Source: UBA1368 sp964563125
Lineage (GTDB): Bacteria > Bacillota > Syntrophomonadia > Syntrophomonadales > Syntrophomonadaceae
Assembly (NCBI GenBank): GCA_964563125.1
Contig: CAZLVY010000003.1
Location: 23,399-87,398, forward strand
DNA: 64,000 bases
Direction: 5' to 3'
The notes under the pieces were generated by a model. That model saw only the letters and a program-made list of their open reading frames with translations, did not search any database and was not told the origin of the DNA. The translations under genes were made by a program, and so were the position numbers. Below are positions 42,701-51,231 of this stretch, one piece after another; position 1 is the stretch's first letter; the number at the start of each line of letters is the position of its first letter.

Positions 42701-43048
42701 TTAGAAAGCATCTTTTATGTGATTAATTGTTTCCTTACCATCCAGAATTAAAATAGTAATGACATCAAAACGCATCCGGTGGTGATTATTATACATGCTA
42801 TTCATAAATATTAAAGCCGCTTTTTTTAGATGCTCAATTTTCTTAGGGGTTATAGATTCCTCGGGATAGCCGTATTTCAGACTGGTGCGGGTTTTAACTT
42901 CGACAAAAATTAAATCATTACCTTTAGTGCAGATGATGTCGATCTCTCCATATCGGGTATAAAAATTCCTGCCAATCACCTTATAACCTTTTGCAGTCAG
43001 GAAACCAACAGCTTTTTCCTCTCCCTGCATTCCTAATCTTTTTTTCAT
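42701..43048 (-). CDS. yraN: UPF0102 family protein YraN
   Basis: The 115-residue protein has a PD-(D/E)XK nuclease-like fold: GEKAVGFLTAKGYKVIGRNF, then RYGEIDIICTKGNDLIFVEVKTR with the DxxxVEVK catalytic-type residues. No activity is proven for the family. It lies downstream of rnhB, the conserved Firmicute order. AGGAG precedes the ATG by about 7 nt. Confidence 0.92.
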   Translation of the reverse strand: MKKRLGMQGEEKAVGFLTAKGYKVIGRNFYTRYGEIDIICTKGNDLIFVEVKTRTSLKYGYPEESITPKKIEHLKKAALIFMNSMYNNHHRMRFDVITILILDGKETINHIKDAF

Positions 43049-43151
43049 TGACCTTCTCCTGCTTTTACCCTTTTTTTATAGTATAGCCCAATCCCCACCA
43101 GAAACTCTTTTTCAAGCTTTGCCCCACTAAAAAACTTAATGTTTAATATAT

Positions 43152-43847
43152 TTAAAGTATCTGCTTATCGAATAGCCCTTTTTGGCTTAAGGTGTTCTTC
43201 CCTACCAGCGTTTTTATCGGTTCAAAACTGGTACGGTGAATAGAGCATACTCCGTAACGGTTTATCATCTCCAGATGTTCGCGGGTAGCATAACCTTTAT
43301 GTCTGGCAAAACCATACTGAGGATATAGTTTATCATATGATTCCATGCTCAGGTCTCTTTCTACCTTGGCCAAAATGGAAGCACATGCAATCGAAATACT
43401 GAGACTATCCCCTTTAATAATTGATTGACTGTCTATATTTAACTCCGGAAGTTTCATTGCATCTACCAGTAAAAAATCCGGCTTAATTGATAAATTTTGT
43501 ACAGCCGTTTTCATAGCTTCGCGGGTAGCATTATAAATATTTATTCTATCCAGGTAAGCAGGAGATATGTAACAGAGTGCCCAGGATAGCGCTTTTTGCT
43601 TTATTTCCCCCACTAATCTATTTCTCATAGTGGCCGTCAGTTTTTTAGAGTCATTAACTCCGGCTAAATAAAAGTCGCGGGGTAATATTACTGCCGCGGC
43701 AACTACCGGACCTGCAAGAGGTCCGCGTCCTACCTCATCAATTCCTGCTAAAAATTCATAACCGTTATTATAGGCTGCATATTCGAATTGTTTCAGCTTT
43801 TCTACTCTATCCCTTTCGGCCTTGGAATTTAAATCTGCTTTAACCAT
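43152..43847 (-). CDS. rnhB: Ribonuclease HII
   Basis: RNase HII removes ribonucleotides and RNA primers from DNA hybrids. The 231-residue protein contains LAGIDEVGRGPLAGPVVAAA (catalytic Asp-Glu near residues 36-37), LLVDAMKLPEL, IIKGDSLSISIACASILAKVERD and YGFARHKGYATREHLE. A C-terminal extension after SFEPI is normal. It precedes yraN by about 100 bp. Confidence 0.96.
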   Translation of the reverse strand: MVKADLNSKAERDRVEKLKQFEYAAYNNGYEFLAGIDEVGRGPLAGPVVAAAVILPRDFYLAGVNDSKKLTATMRNRLVGEIKQKALSWALCYISPAYLDRINIYNATREAMKTAVQNLSIKPDFLLVDAMKLPELNIDSQSIIKGDSLSISIACASILAKVERDLSMESYDKLYPQYGFARHKGYATREHLEMINRYGVCSIHRTSFEPIKTLVGKNTLSQKGLFDKQIL

Positions 43848-43867
43848 TCACCGTTTTCCTTTTCTGT

Positions 43868-45832
43868 TCAATTATTTTGTTGAATTTGCCTGATTATGCT
43901 GTCGGCAAGCATCTCACCCTGCAAAATCGCTTCTTTGATTCCTGCCGGCCGGGAAGCATCACCAATGGTAAGCACCAATGGATTTATTTCTGGCGGCAAT
44001 TGTTGCAGAAGGTTATTCTCCGGTTCATAACCAACTGCTGCAATAATTATATCGGCCGAAATGAGTTTTTCTTCTTCTCCATTAGTGCTGATTGCAGCCT
44101 GACCATGTTCAATTCTTTTTACTTTGCTGTTTTTTATTAGAATAACCTGTCCATTATGCAAACGTTCTAAAAGTACCCGCCGGTTTTTCCTTTCCAAATT
44201 TAAAGCTATAGTTTCTTTTTCTTCCACAATAATAGCCTGGTTATTATACTGATTAAGAAAATCCGCCAGTTCACATCCGGTATTCCCTCCACCTATAATT
44301 AGAATGCGACTATTTTTTATCCTTTCCGGCTTTTTAAATATTTCATCCGGTAAAAAACAAAATTCATCATCCCAGCCTTCGATGTTTGGTCTTCTGGCTT
44401 TGGAACCAGTAGCAATGACCAGATAATTCGTTCTGCTTTGGAAGAAATCTTCCGCTTTAAAGCTTTTTCCCAGAATTATTTTGGCACCGCTTGCATTTAG
44501 CTGGTTAATTAAGTATTCTTTAAATTCGCGAATACGCTCTTTATGGGGAGGAATCATAGCCCAATTAAGCATACCACCTAATTTTGCAGCCTTTTCATAT
44601 ATAGTAACAGCTATACCATTGCGTCTTAAGGCTATTGCGGACTGCATCCCCGCTGGTCCACCGCCGACAACTATTACGTGATGACGGCTCAAATTATCAT
44701 AATGCTGCCCATCAAAATAAGCTTCTCGTCCAGTAGCAGGATTAACCGTACAACTGACACTGAAACCTTTGAAATGACTGCCGATACAATTATTGCATAT
44801 TATACAAGGTCTTATGGCCTGAATGTTGCCCTTACGTGCTTTATTTGCCCATTGACTGTCAGCTAACAAACTTCTGCCGACAAAGACAAAGTCTGCTTTC
44901 TTATCAGCTATAATCTGCTCAGCCATAGCTGGTTTTCTGACCATTCCTCCAGCTATAACCGGAATTGCTACCTTCTTTTTAATGGCTTCAGCCAGATATA
45001 TCCGCCAACCGTCCTCATATGAAGCCGGTTCAATACTATTAAGTCCTGATTCATAGATTCCTGCCGAGCAGTTTATAATGTCAACTCCATTTTGCTCAAG
45101 CATAACAGCAATAGCTTGTGCCTCGGATACTTTAAGACCGCTCTGGGTAAAATCATCTATATTTAAGCGGACTGATAAAACCAACTCAGGCACTCGGGTT
45201 TTAATTTTTTTAACTATTTCAATGAGTATGCGTGCACGGTTTTCCAGGGAACCTCCGTATTCATCAGTTCTGCGATTGCTTTGCTCAGACAGGAACTGGT
45301 TTAACAAATAACCATGGGCAGCGTGAAGTTCTACTCCGTCGAATCCAGCTCTATAGGCAAACTCCGCTCCCCGGACAAATTTATCTACAATTTCTTTCAC
45401 CTCAGCCAGAGATAACTCGCGTGGGATTTCTTTCATTATTCTACAGGGTAAAGGTGATGGTGCTACCGGAGTTGTACCTTCAGTCAGCATTGAAATAGTC
45501 TGCCGTCCGGCATGAAACAGCTGAATAAAAGCTCTGCAATTATAGGATTTAATAATATCTGTCAGACGTTGTAAGCCCGATATATATTTAAAATGATCGA
45601 TGCGAATTTGCCCATAACCATCTCTGCCCACAGGATCGTCAATGACGGATGCCTCAACTATAATCAGTCCTACCCCGCCTGCGGCACGTGCACGGTAATA
45701 GTTGAGATGACGTTCTGTCACTTCACCATCTAAAGAAGCATAACTTGTCACCATAGATGCCATTACAATACGGTTTTTAATTACAAGATTGCCGATTTTA
45801 GCTGGCGAAAACAAATGTTTAAAATTTTCCAT
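43868..45832 (-). CDS. NADH:flavin oxidoreductase / 2,4-dienoyl-CoA reductase-type enzyme
   Basis: The 654-residue protein has an old-yellow-enzyme barrel (residues 1-330; HLFSPAKIGNLVIKNRIVM, GVELHAAHGYLLNQFLS), a 4Fe-4S site CIICNNCIG...C near 335-355, and FAD and NAD(P) domains (VVVGGGPAGMQSA, ILIIGGGNTGCELADFL). FadH-type members reduce dienoyl-CoA; other members reduce enoates. I choose ATG 45830-45832 with AAGG 9 nt upstream; a GTG six codons earlier would remove that site. Follows the CapA gene after about 13 bp. Confidence 0.88.
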   Translation of the reverse strand: MENFKHLFSPAKIGNLVIKNRIVMASMVTSYASLDGEVTERHLNYYRARAAGGVGLIIVEASVIDDPVGRDGYGQIRIDHFKYISGLQRLTDIIKSYNCRAFIQLFHAGRQTISMLTEGTTPVAPSPLPCRIMKEIPRELSLAEVKEIVDKFVRGAEFAYRAGFDGVELHAAHGYLLNQFLSEQSNRRTDEYGGSLENRARILIEIVKKIKTRVPELVLSVRLNIDDFTQSGLKVSEAQAIAVMLEQNGVDIINCSAGIYESGLNSIEPASYEDGWRIYLAEAIKKKVAIPVIAGGMVRKPAMAEQIIADKKADFVFVGRSLLADSQWANKARKGNIQAIRPCIICNNCIGSHFKGFSVSCTVNPATGREAYFDGQHYDNLSRHHVIVVGGGPAGMQSAIALRRNGIAVTIYEKAAKLGGMLNWAMIPPHKERIREFKEYLINQLNASGAKIILGKSFKAEDFFQSRTNYLVIATGSKARRPNIEGWDDEFCFLPDEIFKKPERIKNSRILIIGGGNTGCELADFLNQYNNQAIIVEEKETIALNLERKNRRVLLERLHNGQVILIKNSKVKRIEHGQAAISTNGEEEKLISADIIIAAVGYEPENNLLQQLPPEINPLVLTIGDASRPAGIKEAILQGEMLADSIIRQIQQNN

Positions 45833-45863
45833 AACATTTAACCTTCCCACAAATACATTTTAT

Positions 45864-47036
45864 TTAAAAAAACTGCTGCATTGGTCCTAACTGACTTTGG
45901 GTTTGCAGCAGTACCGCTTCCAAATCATCAAGCTGCTCAGAAGTTAGAAATGGTTCCTGCCCATCCTTGATTTTTTTTATGGTTTTTTCTACTGGCACTA
46001 CCCTGAAATTCAACTTGCCATTGGCCTCATAAAAGTGAGAATAGGTTGGTGTGTATGATACTTCAGATAAAATTGTTTTACCGCTATCAAAATCCTTGGT
46101 GAGCTTTAGTTTTAAAACGATGCCGCTATTGCGTTCCAGACCTTTTTGATGGCTGATAAAATTACCCATTGAATAAATTACAAACTTATCCTTATCATTA
46201 ATTTTTAAAACTTCCATGCTCTGAATAACATGTGGATGACTGCCTAGTATTATATCTGCGCCGGCAGTCAAAAATTGACGGGCTAAATCTTTTTGTTCAT
46301 TAGTAGGTTGGGGGCTATATTCAACTCCCCAGTGCAAAACTAATACTAATACATCCACCTGCGGTCTTAATGCTTCTATATCGGCAAGAATCTGTTCTGG
46401 GTCCAGGAAATTAAAAAAATAGGGGTGCTCCGGGGGAACCGGCATGCCATTAGTACTGTAACTATAAGCCAGATATCCTACTTTTACATTTCTTATGTCT
46501 TTAATCAAAAATTGCTGTTTGTCCTCAGCGGATAGGTAAGTCCCGACCGTATCAAGATCGGAATCATGTAATACCTGCATAGTCCTTAACGCTCCGTCAA
46601 AGCCTTTGTCCAAAATGTGATTGTTAGCCGTTATTATTAAATCAAACCCTGCATTAGCAAAAGCTTCAGCAGCAGCATCGGGACTATTAAAGATTGGGTA
46701 ACCACTGTAACCGGCATCAGCACCGGCCATAGGTGCTTCGAAATTGGTTGAACTGTAATCACCCTGTTTAATTAAATACTCTATATCAGCAAAAAAGGTG
46801 GGAAAACTGTAAGAACCATCCTGTTGCACACCGGACCATATCTGGGTATTATGCATCAGACAATCTCCCGCGGCAGTTAAAGTTATGGTTTCTTCTTTCT
46901 CTTCGCTCTCTTCCAACGTGTCATCCGTATTAACTGGTAAATTTAATGGTTCTACACTTGATTGCTCATAAAAGGCAGTAATAATTATCAAAAATATCGC
47001 TAATATAATAGATGCAGAGATAATCACTTTCTTCAA
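45864..47036 (-). CDS. CapA-family (PgsA-like) metallophosphatase-fold protein
   Basis: The 390-residue protein has an N-terminal signal anchor (residues 2-22) and the PGA_cap domain: LTAAGDCLMHNT, STNFEAPMAG, LIITANNHILDKGFDGALRTM, LVLVLHWGVEYSPQPTNEQ, and GADIILGSHPHVIQSMEV with IYSMGNFISHQ. The calcineurin-like His/Asp set is intact. Relatives take part in poly-gamma-glutamate capsule synthesis, but no pgsBC genes are nearby, so function is open. The start is TTG at 47034-47036, 9 nt after AAGGAG. Confidence 0.88.
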   Translation of the reverse strand: MKKVIISASIILAIFLIIITAFYEQSSVEPLNLPVNTDDTLEESEEKEETITLTAAGDCLMHNTQIWSGVQQDGSYSFPTFFADIEYLIKQGDYSSTNFEAPMAGADAGYSGYPIFNSPDAAAEAFANAGFDLIITANNHILDKGFDGALRTMQVLHDSDLDTVGTYLSAEDKQQFLIKDIRNVKVGYLAYSYSTNGMPVPPEHPYFFNFLDPEQILADIEALRPQVDVLVLVLHWGVEYSPQPTNEQKDLARQFLTAGADIILGSHPHVIQSMEVLKINDKDKFVIYSMGNFISHQKGLERNSGIVLKLKLTKDFDSGKTILSEVSYTPTYSHFYEANGKLNFRVVPVEKTIKKIKDGQEPFLTSEQLDDLEAVLLQTQSQLGPMQQFF

Positions 47037-47053
47037 TAGTAAAGTCTCCTTAA

Positions 47054-47090
47054 AAAATATAGGAAAGCTGTTAAAGCTTTCCTATATTTT
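47054..47090 (-). terminator. Perfect terminator hairpin after tusA, abutting the capA ribosome site
   Basis: AAAATATAGGAAAGCT pairs perfectly with AGCTTTCCTATATTTT around a 5-nt loop, and on the minus strand TTTTTTAAGG follows. It ends the yedE-tusA unit. Its U-tract runs into the AAGGAG of the capA-like gene, so readthrough or attenuation could affect that gene. Confidence 0.85.
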
Positions 47091-47139
47091 AACCTTTAAT
47101 GATTTGATAGTCTTTAGTAATTTTAAATTGCAATCTTTG

Positions 47140-47352
47140 TTATTTAGTTAATTCCATTTCCCATTCATCTTTGCCGTCGACCGTAATATTGATTCTATAT
47201 CCTTGAGATACAGCCAGCTTGCTGACATTTTCTTTAGAGACCTGACTGGTACCTGTAACTGATATTTCATTACTGCCTTTATCTATGCTTTTTTTCACTT
47301 TAATAACCGGCATTGGGCAGCTCAGCCCTCTTACATCAACTTTTTCCATCAT
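47140..47352 (-). CDS. TusA-like sulfurtransferase-family protein
   Basis: The 70-residue protein has the SirA/TusA core VDVRGLSCPMPVIKVKKSID with the active Cys-Pro near residue 11, then SKENVSKLAVSQGY. Alone this would suggest sulfur relay, but pairing with yedE 8 bp upstream matches the YedE-YeeD/YedF pairs linked to selenium or thiosulfate uptake. GAGG-type sequence precedes its start. Confidence 0.88.
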   Translation of the reverse strand: MMEKVDVRGLSCPMPVIKVKKSIDKGSNEISVTGTSQVSKENVSKLAVSQGYRINITVDGKDEWEMELTK

Positions 47353-47360
47353 TTAACCTC

Positions 47361-48437
47361 CTATGCTTCCCTGTAACTCCAACCAATCCAACCCATAAAT
47401 AATATGCCTGCGACACAGGCTATTTGGCCATATATTCCTACACCGGCACCGGATGCGGCAAACATAAAGTTATGAGCAACAGCAGCGCCGATAATCATAC
47501 CTAAAACAACTGCCCCGGCATCCAGGTCACCTTCACTGGAAAGCACTAATTGTCTTAGCGGGCAACCGCCTAATAAGGTTGCTGTTAGTCCAACCAGAAA
47601 CAGGCCAAGGAAATTCCAGATATGCATTGTATGAGCAATTGGTTGCTCAGCAAAACCAGGTTTAAAAAATCCAAATATGAGATTTAAAACTAATGCTCCA
47701 ACAAAAATACCTATGAAACCTAATAATAAATAATTCTCTCTTATTAATATAAAATCTCTTATACCACCACTTAAACAAAGTCTGGTTCGCTGTGCGAGAA
47801 ACCCAACAATCAACCCTGCAATTAACGAAATTGCTATTGGTGCTGCCATGGAGCCAGGCCCTTCGGTGCTAAAGAATATTGGACCTCCTGCATCTGCATT
47901 GAAAACAGTAGCTTTCAGCAGCAAATAAAGTAAAACAGCAACTATTATCGGAATGATATAACCTCCCGCATTGGAATGACTGTATTCAGCCTTACCCAGA
48001 TTGAAGCCTTTACGTAAGAAAAGCACTCCTGCGCCAACCCCAGCGATGAAGCCCAATAGTCCAACAACTGCATTATAATCTCCACCTGCCATTCTTAAAA
48101 TATCGCGCAGCGGACATCCTAAGAACACCAGTGCTCCAATCATCATAAACATTCCCATAGCAAATCGGACCAAAGTAGAAGATCCGCCCCGGGCCTTGAA
48201 TTCACCTGCGAACATAGATGTAAAAAGTGCCCCTAATACTATCCCTATAATCTCCGGGCGAATATACTGAACAACTCCTGCTCGATGCAATCCTAGTGCA
48301 CCCGCAATGTCGCGTTCGAAACAAGCGATACAAAATCCCATGTTCATAGGATTTCCTAATTTGACCAGGATTGCTGCAATTGCACCAATAATTAAACCAG
48401 TACATACAATAAACCATTTTCTACTATCCATCTTCAA
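47361..48437 (-). CDS. yedE: YedE-family sulfur/selenium transporter
   Basis: The 358-residue protein has about ten hydrophobic helices and two DUF395-type halves. Conserved cysteine motifs recur: MNMGFCIACFERDIAGALG, LVFLGCPLRDILRMAGGD, RTRLCLSGGIRDFI and LLGGCPLRQLVLSSEGD. YedE-type proteins are putative selenium transporters, and YeeE relatives import thiosulfate; cysteines in these motifs relay the chalcogen. The partner TusA-like gene follows. A TTG at 48435-48437 has AGGAGG 6 nt upstream and is the likely start. Confidence 0.9.
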   Translation of the reverse strand: MKMDSRKWFIVCTGLIIGAIAAILVKLGNPMNMGFCIACFERDIAGALGLHRAGVVQYIRPEIIGIVLGALFTSMFAGEFKARGGSSTLVRFAMGMFMMIGALVFLGCPLRDILRMAGGDYNAVVGLLGFIAGVGAGVLFLRKGFNLGKAEYSHSNAGGYIIPIIVAVLLYLLLKATVFNADAGGPIFFSTEGPGSMAAPIAISLIAGLIVGFLAQRTRLCLSGGIRDFILIRENYLLLGFIGIFVGALVLNLIFGFFKPGFAEQPIAHTMHIWNFLGLFLVGLTATLLGGCPLRQLVLSSEGDLDAGAVVLGMIIGAAVAHNFMFAASGAGVGIYGQIACVAGILFMGWIGWSYREA

Positions 48438-48559
48438 CTATAACCTCCTGTTAATTGTATTACTTATTCTTATATCATGAATAAGCATTGCTTATTCTGT
48501 AATATTCGTTAATAAAAAAATTATTCCTTTAATTTTAAAATAAAACCATAAAAAATTAA

Positions 48560-48590
48560 AAACTGCTCCCAGGTAAACCGGCAGCAGTTT
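48560..48590 (-). terminator. Terminator downstream of rbgA
   Basis: AAACTGCT and AGCAGTTT pair around a GC-rich interior (CCCAGG/CCGG partial pairing), followed on the minus strand by TAATTTTTTATGG. It closes the rplS-rbgA unit. Confidence 0.7.
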
Positions 48591-48605
48591 CAAATAAATA
48601 ATATT

Positions 48606-49442
48606 CTAGTCTAAACTAAATCTTCCTAATTTTCCTTTGCGGAAGTCTTGCAAAAGCATAGTGCAGGTTTTATCCAGATCAAATTGACCTCCTTTTAGCA
48701 AATGTCCCCGTTTTTTAGCAATATCAATCAGAATTTCAGATTCTGGTTTGTCTGTTCCGTCCAATTTAAATTTATCCATCAAAATTTGCGGCCATTTTTG
48801 CAATAATAATTTCAGCAGGTATAACGCAACTTCGTACTCACTATAGGCATTTTCACCTACGATATTTAGCAAAGCTAGTTTTAGTCCTTGTTCTTCGTTC
48901 TCAACTCTTGGCCACATCAAACCTGGAGTATCCATAAATTCAATATCTTCGCGCACTCTAATCCATTGTTTGCCTCTGGTAACACCAGGTTTATTTCCGG
49001 TTTTAGCTACTTTTTGCCCCACCAAACAATTTAAAAAGGTTGATTTCCCAACATTGGGAACTCCGGCTATCATAACTCTGGCAGGGCGTATCCGGTGTCC
49101 TTTATCCAACATTTTTTGCGCCTGTTCCTGAAAACTTTCCCCAATTGCCTGTAAAACATCTTTAGCACCTTTACCGCTAATTGAGTCTATCCCTACTGCT
49201 TTGTAGTTCTCTTTCCTTAAAGCCTGCAGATAACCAGTAGTCTGTTCTGATATAGCTAAATCAGTTTTATTTAATACAATAACTGTCTTCTTCTTATTTG
49301 CTATCTTTTCCAATTCCTTATTGCGACAAGAAAAAGGAGCACGAGCATCAAGCAGTATTAAAATAATGTCAACCAGTTTAATATTTGCTTCTATTTCCCG
49401 GCGTGCTTTAACCATATGTCCCGGAAACCAGTTAATGTTCAT
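48606..49442 (-). CDS. rbgA: Ribosome biogenesis GTPase YlqF/RbgA
   Basis: RbgA is a circularly permuted GTPase needed for late 50S assembly. The 278-residue protein begins MNINWFPGHMVKARRE and has the permuted order G4 NKTDLA, G5 SGKG, G1 AGVPNVGKSTFLN, G2/G3 NKPGVTRGKQW and DTPGLMWP, then the C-terminal helical domain. I choose ATG 49440-49442 with AGGGG 7 nt upstream; a longer frame to 49631 runs through the upstream terminator and rplS. It follows rplS. Confidence 0.95.
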   Translation of the reverse strand: MNINWFPGHMVKARREIEANIKLVDIILILLDARAPFSCRNKELEKIANKKKTVIVLNKTDLAISEQTTGYLQALRKENYKAVGIDSISGKGAKDVLQAIGESFQEQAQKMLDKGHRIRPARVMIAGVPNVGKSTFLNCLVGQKVAKTGNKPGVTRGKQWIRVREDIEFMDTPGLMWPRVENEEQGLKLALLNIVGENAYSEYEVALYLLKLLLQKWPQILMDKFKLDGTDKPESEILIDIAKKRGHLLKGGQFDLDKTCTMLLQDFRKGKLGRFSLD

Positions 49443-49487
49443 CTTCAAGCCCCTATCTATATTTGTGAAATATTTTTTGAAAAAAAA

Positions 49488-49505
49488 GAATACCCGCAGG
49501 TATTC
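49488..49505 (-). terminator. Intrinsic terminator between rplS and rbgA
   Basis: GAATACC-TGCG-GGTATTC is followed on the minus strand by TTTTTTTTC. It sits 10 bp after the rplS stop codon and about 45 bp before rbgA, so it probably sets the ratio of L19 to RbgA by partial termination. Confidence 0.85.
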
Positions 49506-49515
49506 TTGCTTTTTA

Positions 49516-49872
49516 CTATTTTTTATATCTGCCTTTTTCTTTAACCCTGGCTTTCTTACCGGTAAGTGCACGCAGGTAGAATAATCTTGCCCGCCGAACT
49601 TTACCTTTGCGGGTAACTTCAATTTTGGCAATTTTAGGGGAATGCATGGGGAAGGTTCTTTCTACTGCTACTCCATAGGTAATTCTTCTGACGGTAAATG
49701 TCTGTGAAAGTCCCCCGCCTCTAATTTTTAAAACAGTACCTTCATAAATCTGAATTCTTTCGCGCGTTCCCTCAACAACCTTAACATGTACTTTAACTGT
49801 ATCGCCAGGTCCAAAAAGGGGTAAATCTTTCTTATAATACTCTTCTTCGATAGATTTTATTATGTCTTGCAA
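49516..49872 (-). CDS. rplS: 50S ribosomal protein L19
   Basis: L19 lies at the subunit interface of the 50S particle. The 118-residue protein shows LPLFGPGDTVKVHVKVVEG, RIQIYEGTVLKIRGGGLSQTFTVRRITYGVAVERTFP, and KVRRARLFYLR near the C-terminus, all diagnostic. AAGGAGG precedes the start. In most Firmicutes rplS follows trmD directly; here a plus-strand enoyl-CoA hydratase gene lies between, and rplS has its own promoter. Confidence 0.98.
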   Translation of the reverse strand: MQDIIKSIEEEYYKKDLPLFGPGDTVKVHVKVVEGTRERIQIYEGTVLKIRGGGLSQTFTVRRITYGVAVERTFPMHSPKIAKIEVTRKGKVRRARLFYLRALTGKKARVKEKGRYKK

Positions 49873-49954
49873 CTTTGCTGCCTCCTTTTATCAGGTGTTC
49901 GTACATTCGTTAATGCAGCGGACCACCCCTATTCAAACAGAACAAAAACAGTAT

Positions 49955-49984
49955 ATCATAAACAGTCTTTCTACTACAAGTCAA
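49955..49984 (-). promoter_or_regulatory. Promoter of rplS-rbgA
   Basis: The minus strand carries -35 TTGACT (49979-49984), an 18-bp spacer, and -10 TATGAT (49955-49960), about 85 bp upstream of rplS. The remaining gap to 50312 is AT-rich; I see only a weak plus-strand TTGATA/TACATA pair near 50221-50250 that could serve the next gene. Confidence 0.65.
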
Positions 49985-50312
49985 ATAATCTTAATTGTTG
50001 TTAATCAGTGATAATGTCATGGTATAACTCATCAGGGAAAGTGTCATCCCCAGCTTAGCAAAGAAAAAACCCATTCTTTGAATTATAATATTACATTATT
50101 ATTAATAAAAAACCTAATCAAAAATCGGAAACTTTTCTCGCTTAGCACACAAAAGTATTTATGAGAGATGTGTTTTATATTTTTAGAAAATAGTAATTTA
50201 ATAAAAGTGGTGTTATATTTGTTGATACATAGTATTAATAACTTTACATAGTTGGCGCCTAAGGAACAACAGGCTAGTACACTATAACAAATAATGAGAG
50301 GCGGTTATAAAT

Positions 50313-51086
50313 ATGATTTGGAATCACATTTTGCTTGAAGTCAAAGACCACGTTGCTACACTCACCCTGAATCGACCGCGGGTTCTAAATGCTTTAAACC
50401 GTGAAATGGTAGATGAATTAGATCAGGCCGCAGGTAAAATAGCCGGTGATGCGGATATCCATGTCCTGATAATAACAGGAAGTGGTGAGCATTTTGCTGC
50501 CGGAGCCGACATAACAAATATGGTCGATTTCGTCCCCGAGGAGGCACGTGCTTTTGCCTTTACTCCCACATTTAATAAAATAGAAAGTCTGCCGCAGCCG
50601 GTAATCGCTGCCGTAAAAGGGTATGCACTGGGGGCTGGATTTGAACTGGCCCTGGCAGCCGATATCCGCTTGGCCGGAAGCAGTGCCCGCTTTGGATTAC
50701 CGGAAATCAATCTGGGTATTATGCCGGGAGCAGGCGGAAGTCAGAGACTACCTCGCTTGATAGGTGCAGCGCAGGCTAAAGAGCTGATTTATTTAGGTCA
50801 TAATATTGACGCCTCTGCTGCACTATCATTAGGTCTGGTTAATCGAATGGTTACAGACGAAGAACTATTGGATGAAGCAAACAAAATGGCGTCTAGAATA
50901 GCCAGCAAATCAACAGTAGCTATTAAAATGGCCAAACGAACTGTCAACATCGGTCTCAATCTTGATTTAAAGTCTGCTACTGAACTAGAAGCTATTGCCT
51001 GGGGAGACCTTTTTGCCACTCATGATCAAAAAGAAGGTATGCAAGCCTTTATAGAAAAAAGAAAACCGCAATTTAAAGGAAAGTAA
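50313..51086 (+). CDS. Enoyl-CoA hydratase (crotonase family)
   Basis: The 257-residue protein hydrates trans-2-enoyl-CoA to 3-hydroxyacyl-CoA in beta-oxidation or butyrate metabolism. It has the oxyanion segments GEHFAAGADITNM (about residues 62-74) and KGYALGAGFELALAADIRLA (about 101-120). Both catalytic glutamates are present, in GFELAL and in GLPEINLGIMPGAGGSQRL. AGAGGCGG precedes the ATG. It is a single plus-strand gene with its own terminator, inserted between two minus-strand translation operons. Confidence 0.93.
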   Translation: MIWNHILLEVKDHVATLTLNRPRVLNALNREMVDELDQAAGKIAGDADIHVLIITGSGEHFAAGADITNMVDFVPEEARAFAFTPTFNKIESLPQPVIAAVKGYALGAGFELALAADIRLAGSSARFGLPEINLGIMPGAGGSQRLPRLIGAAQAKELIYLGHNIDASAALSLGLVNRMVTDEELLDEANKMASRIASKSTVAIKMAKRTVNIGLNLDLKSATELEAIAWGDLFATHDQKEGMQAFIEKRKPQFKGK

Positions 51087-51146
51087 TAAATAATAATGAA
51101 CACTGACAGTAAAAAACCGAGGCGTATCACGTATTTTTAAAAATAA

Positions 51147-51177
51147 AAAATAGCGGGGTTTAAGGCCTCGCTATTTT
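51147..51177. terminator. Bidirectional terminator between crotonase gene and trmD operon
   Basis: AAAATAGCG and CGCTATTTT pair around GGGTTTAAGGCCT, in which GG/CC adds pairs. A-tract and T-tract flanks on both sides allow it to end the crotonase gene and the convergent trmD operon. Confidence 0.8.
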
Positions 51178-51231
51178 AATTGACTTATGTATAATCCTTT
51201 ATGCTCTTCAAGCCTTGTTTTTCCTAAAACA

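Noticed and set aside
49443..49631. 63-residue N-terminal extension of RbgA
   Set aside because: It runs through the terminator and antisense-like frame of rplS, is basic low-complexity sequence, and the conserved MNINWFPGHM start has a proper ribosome site.
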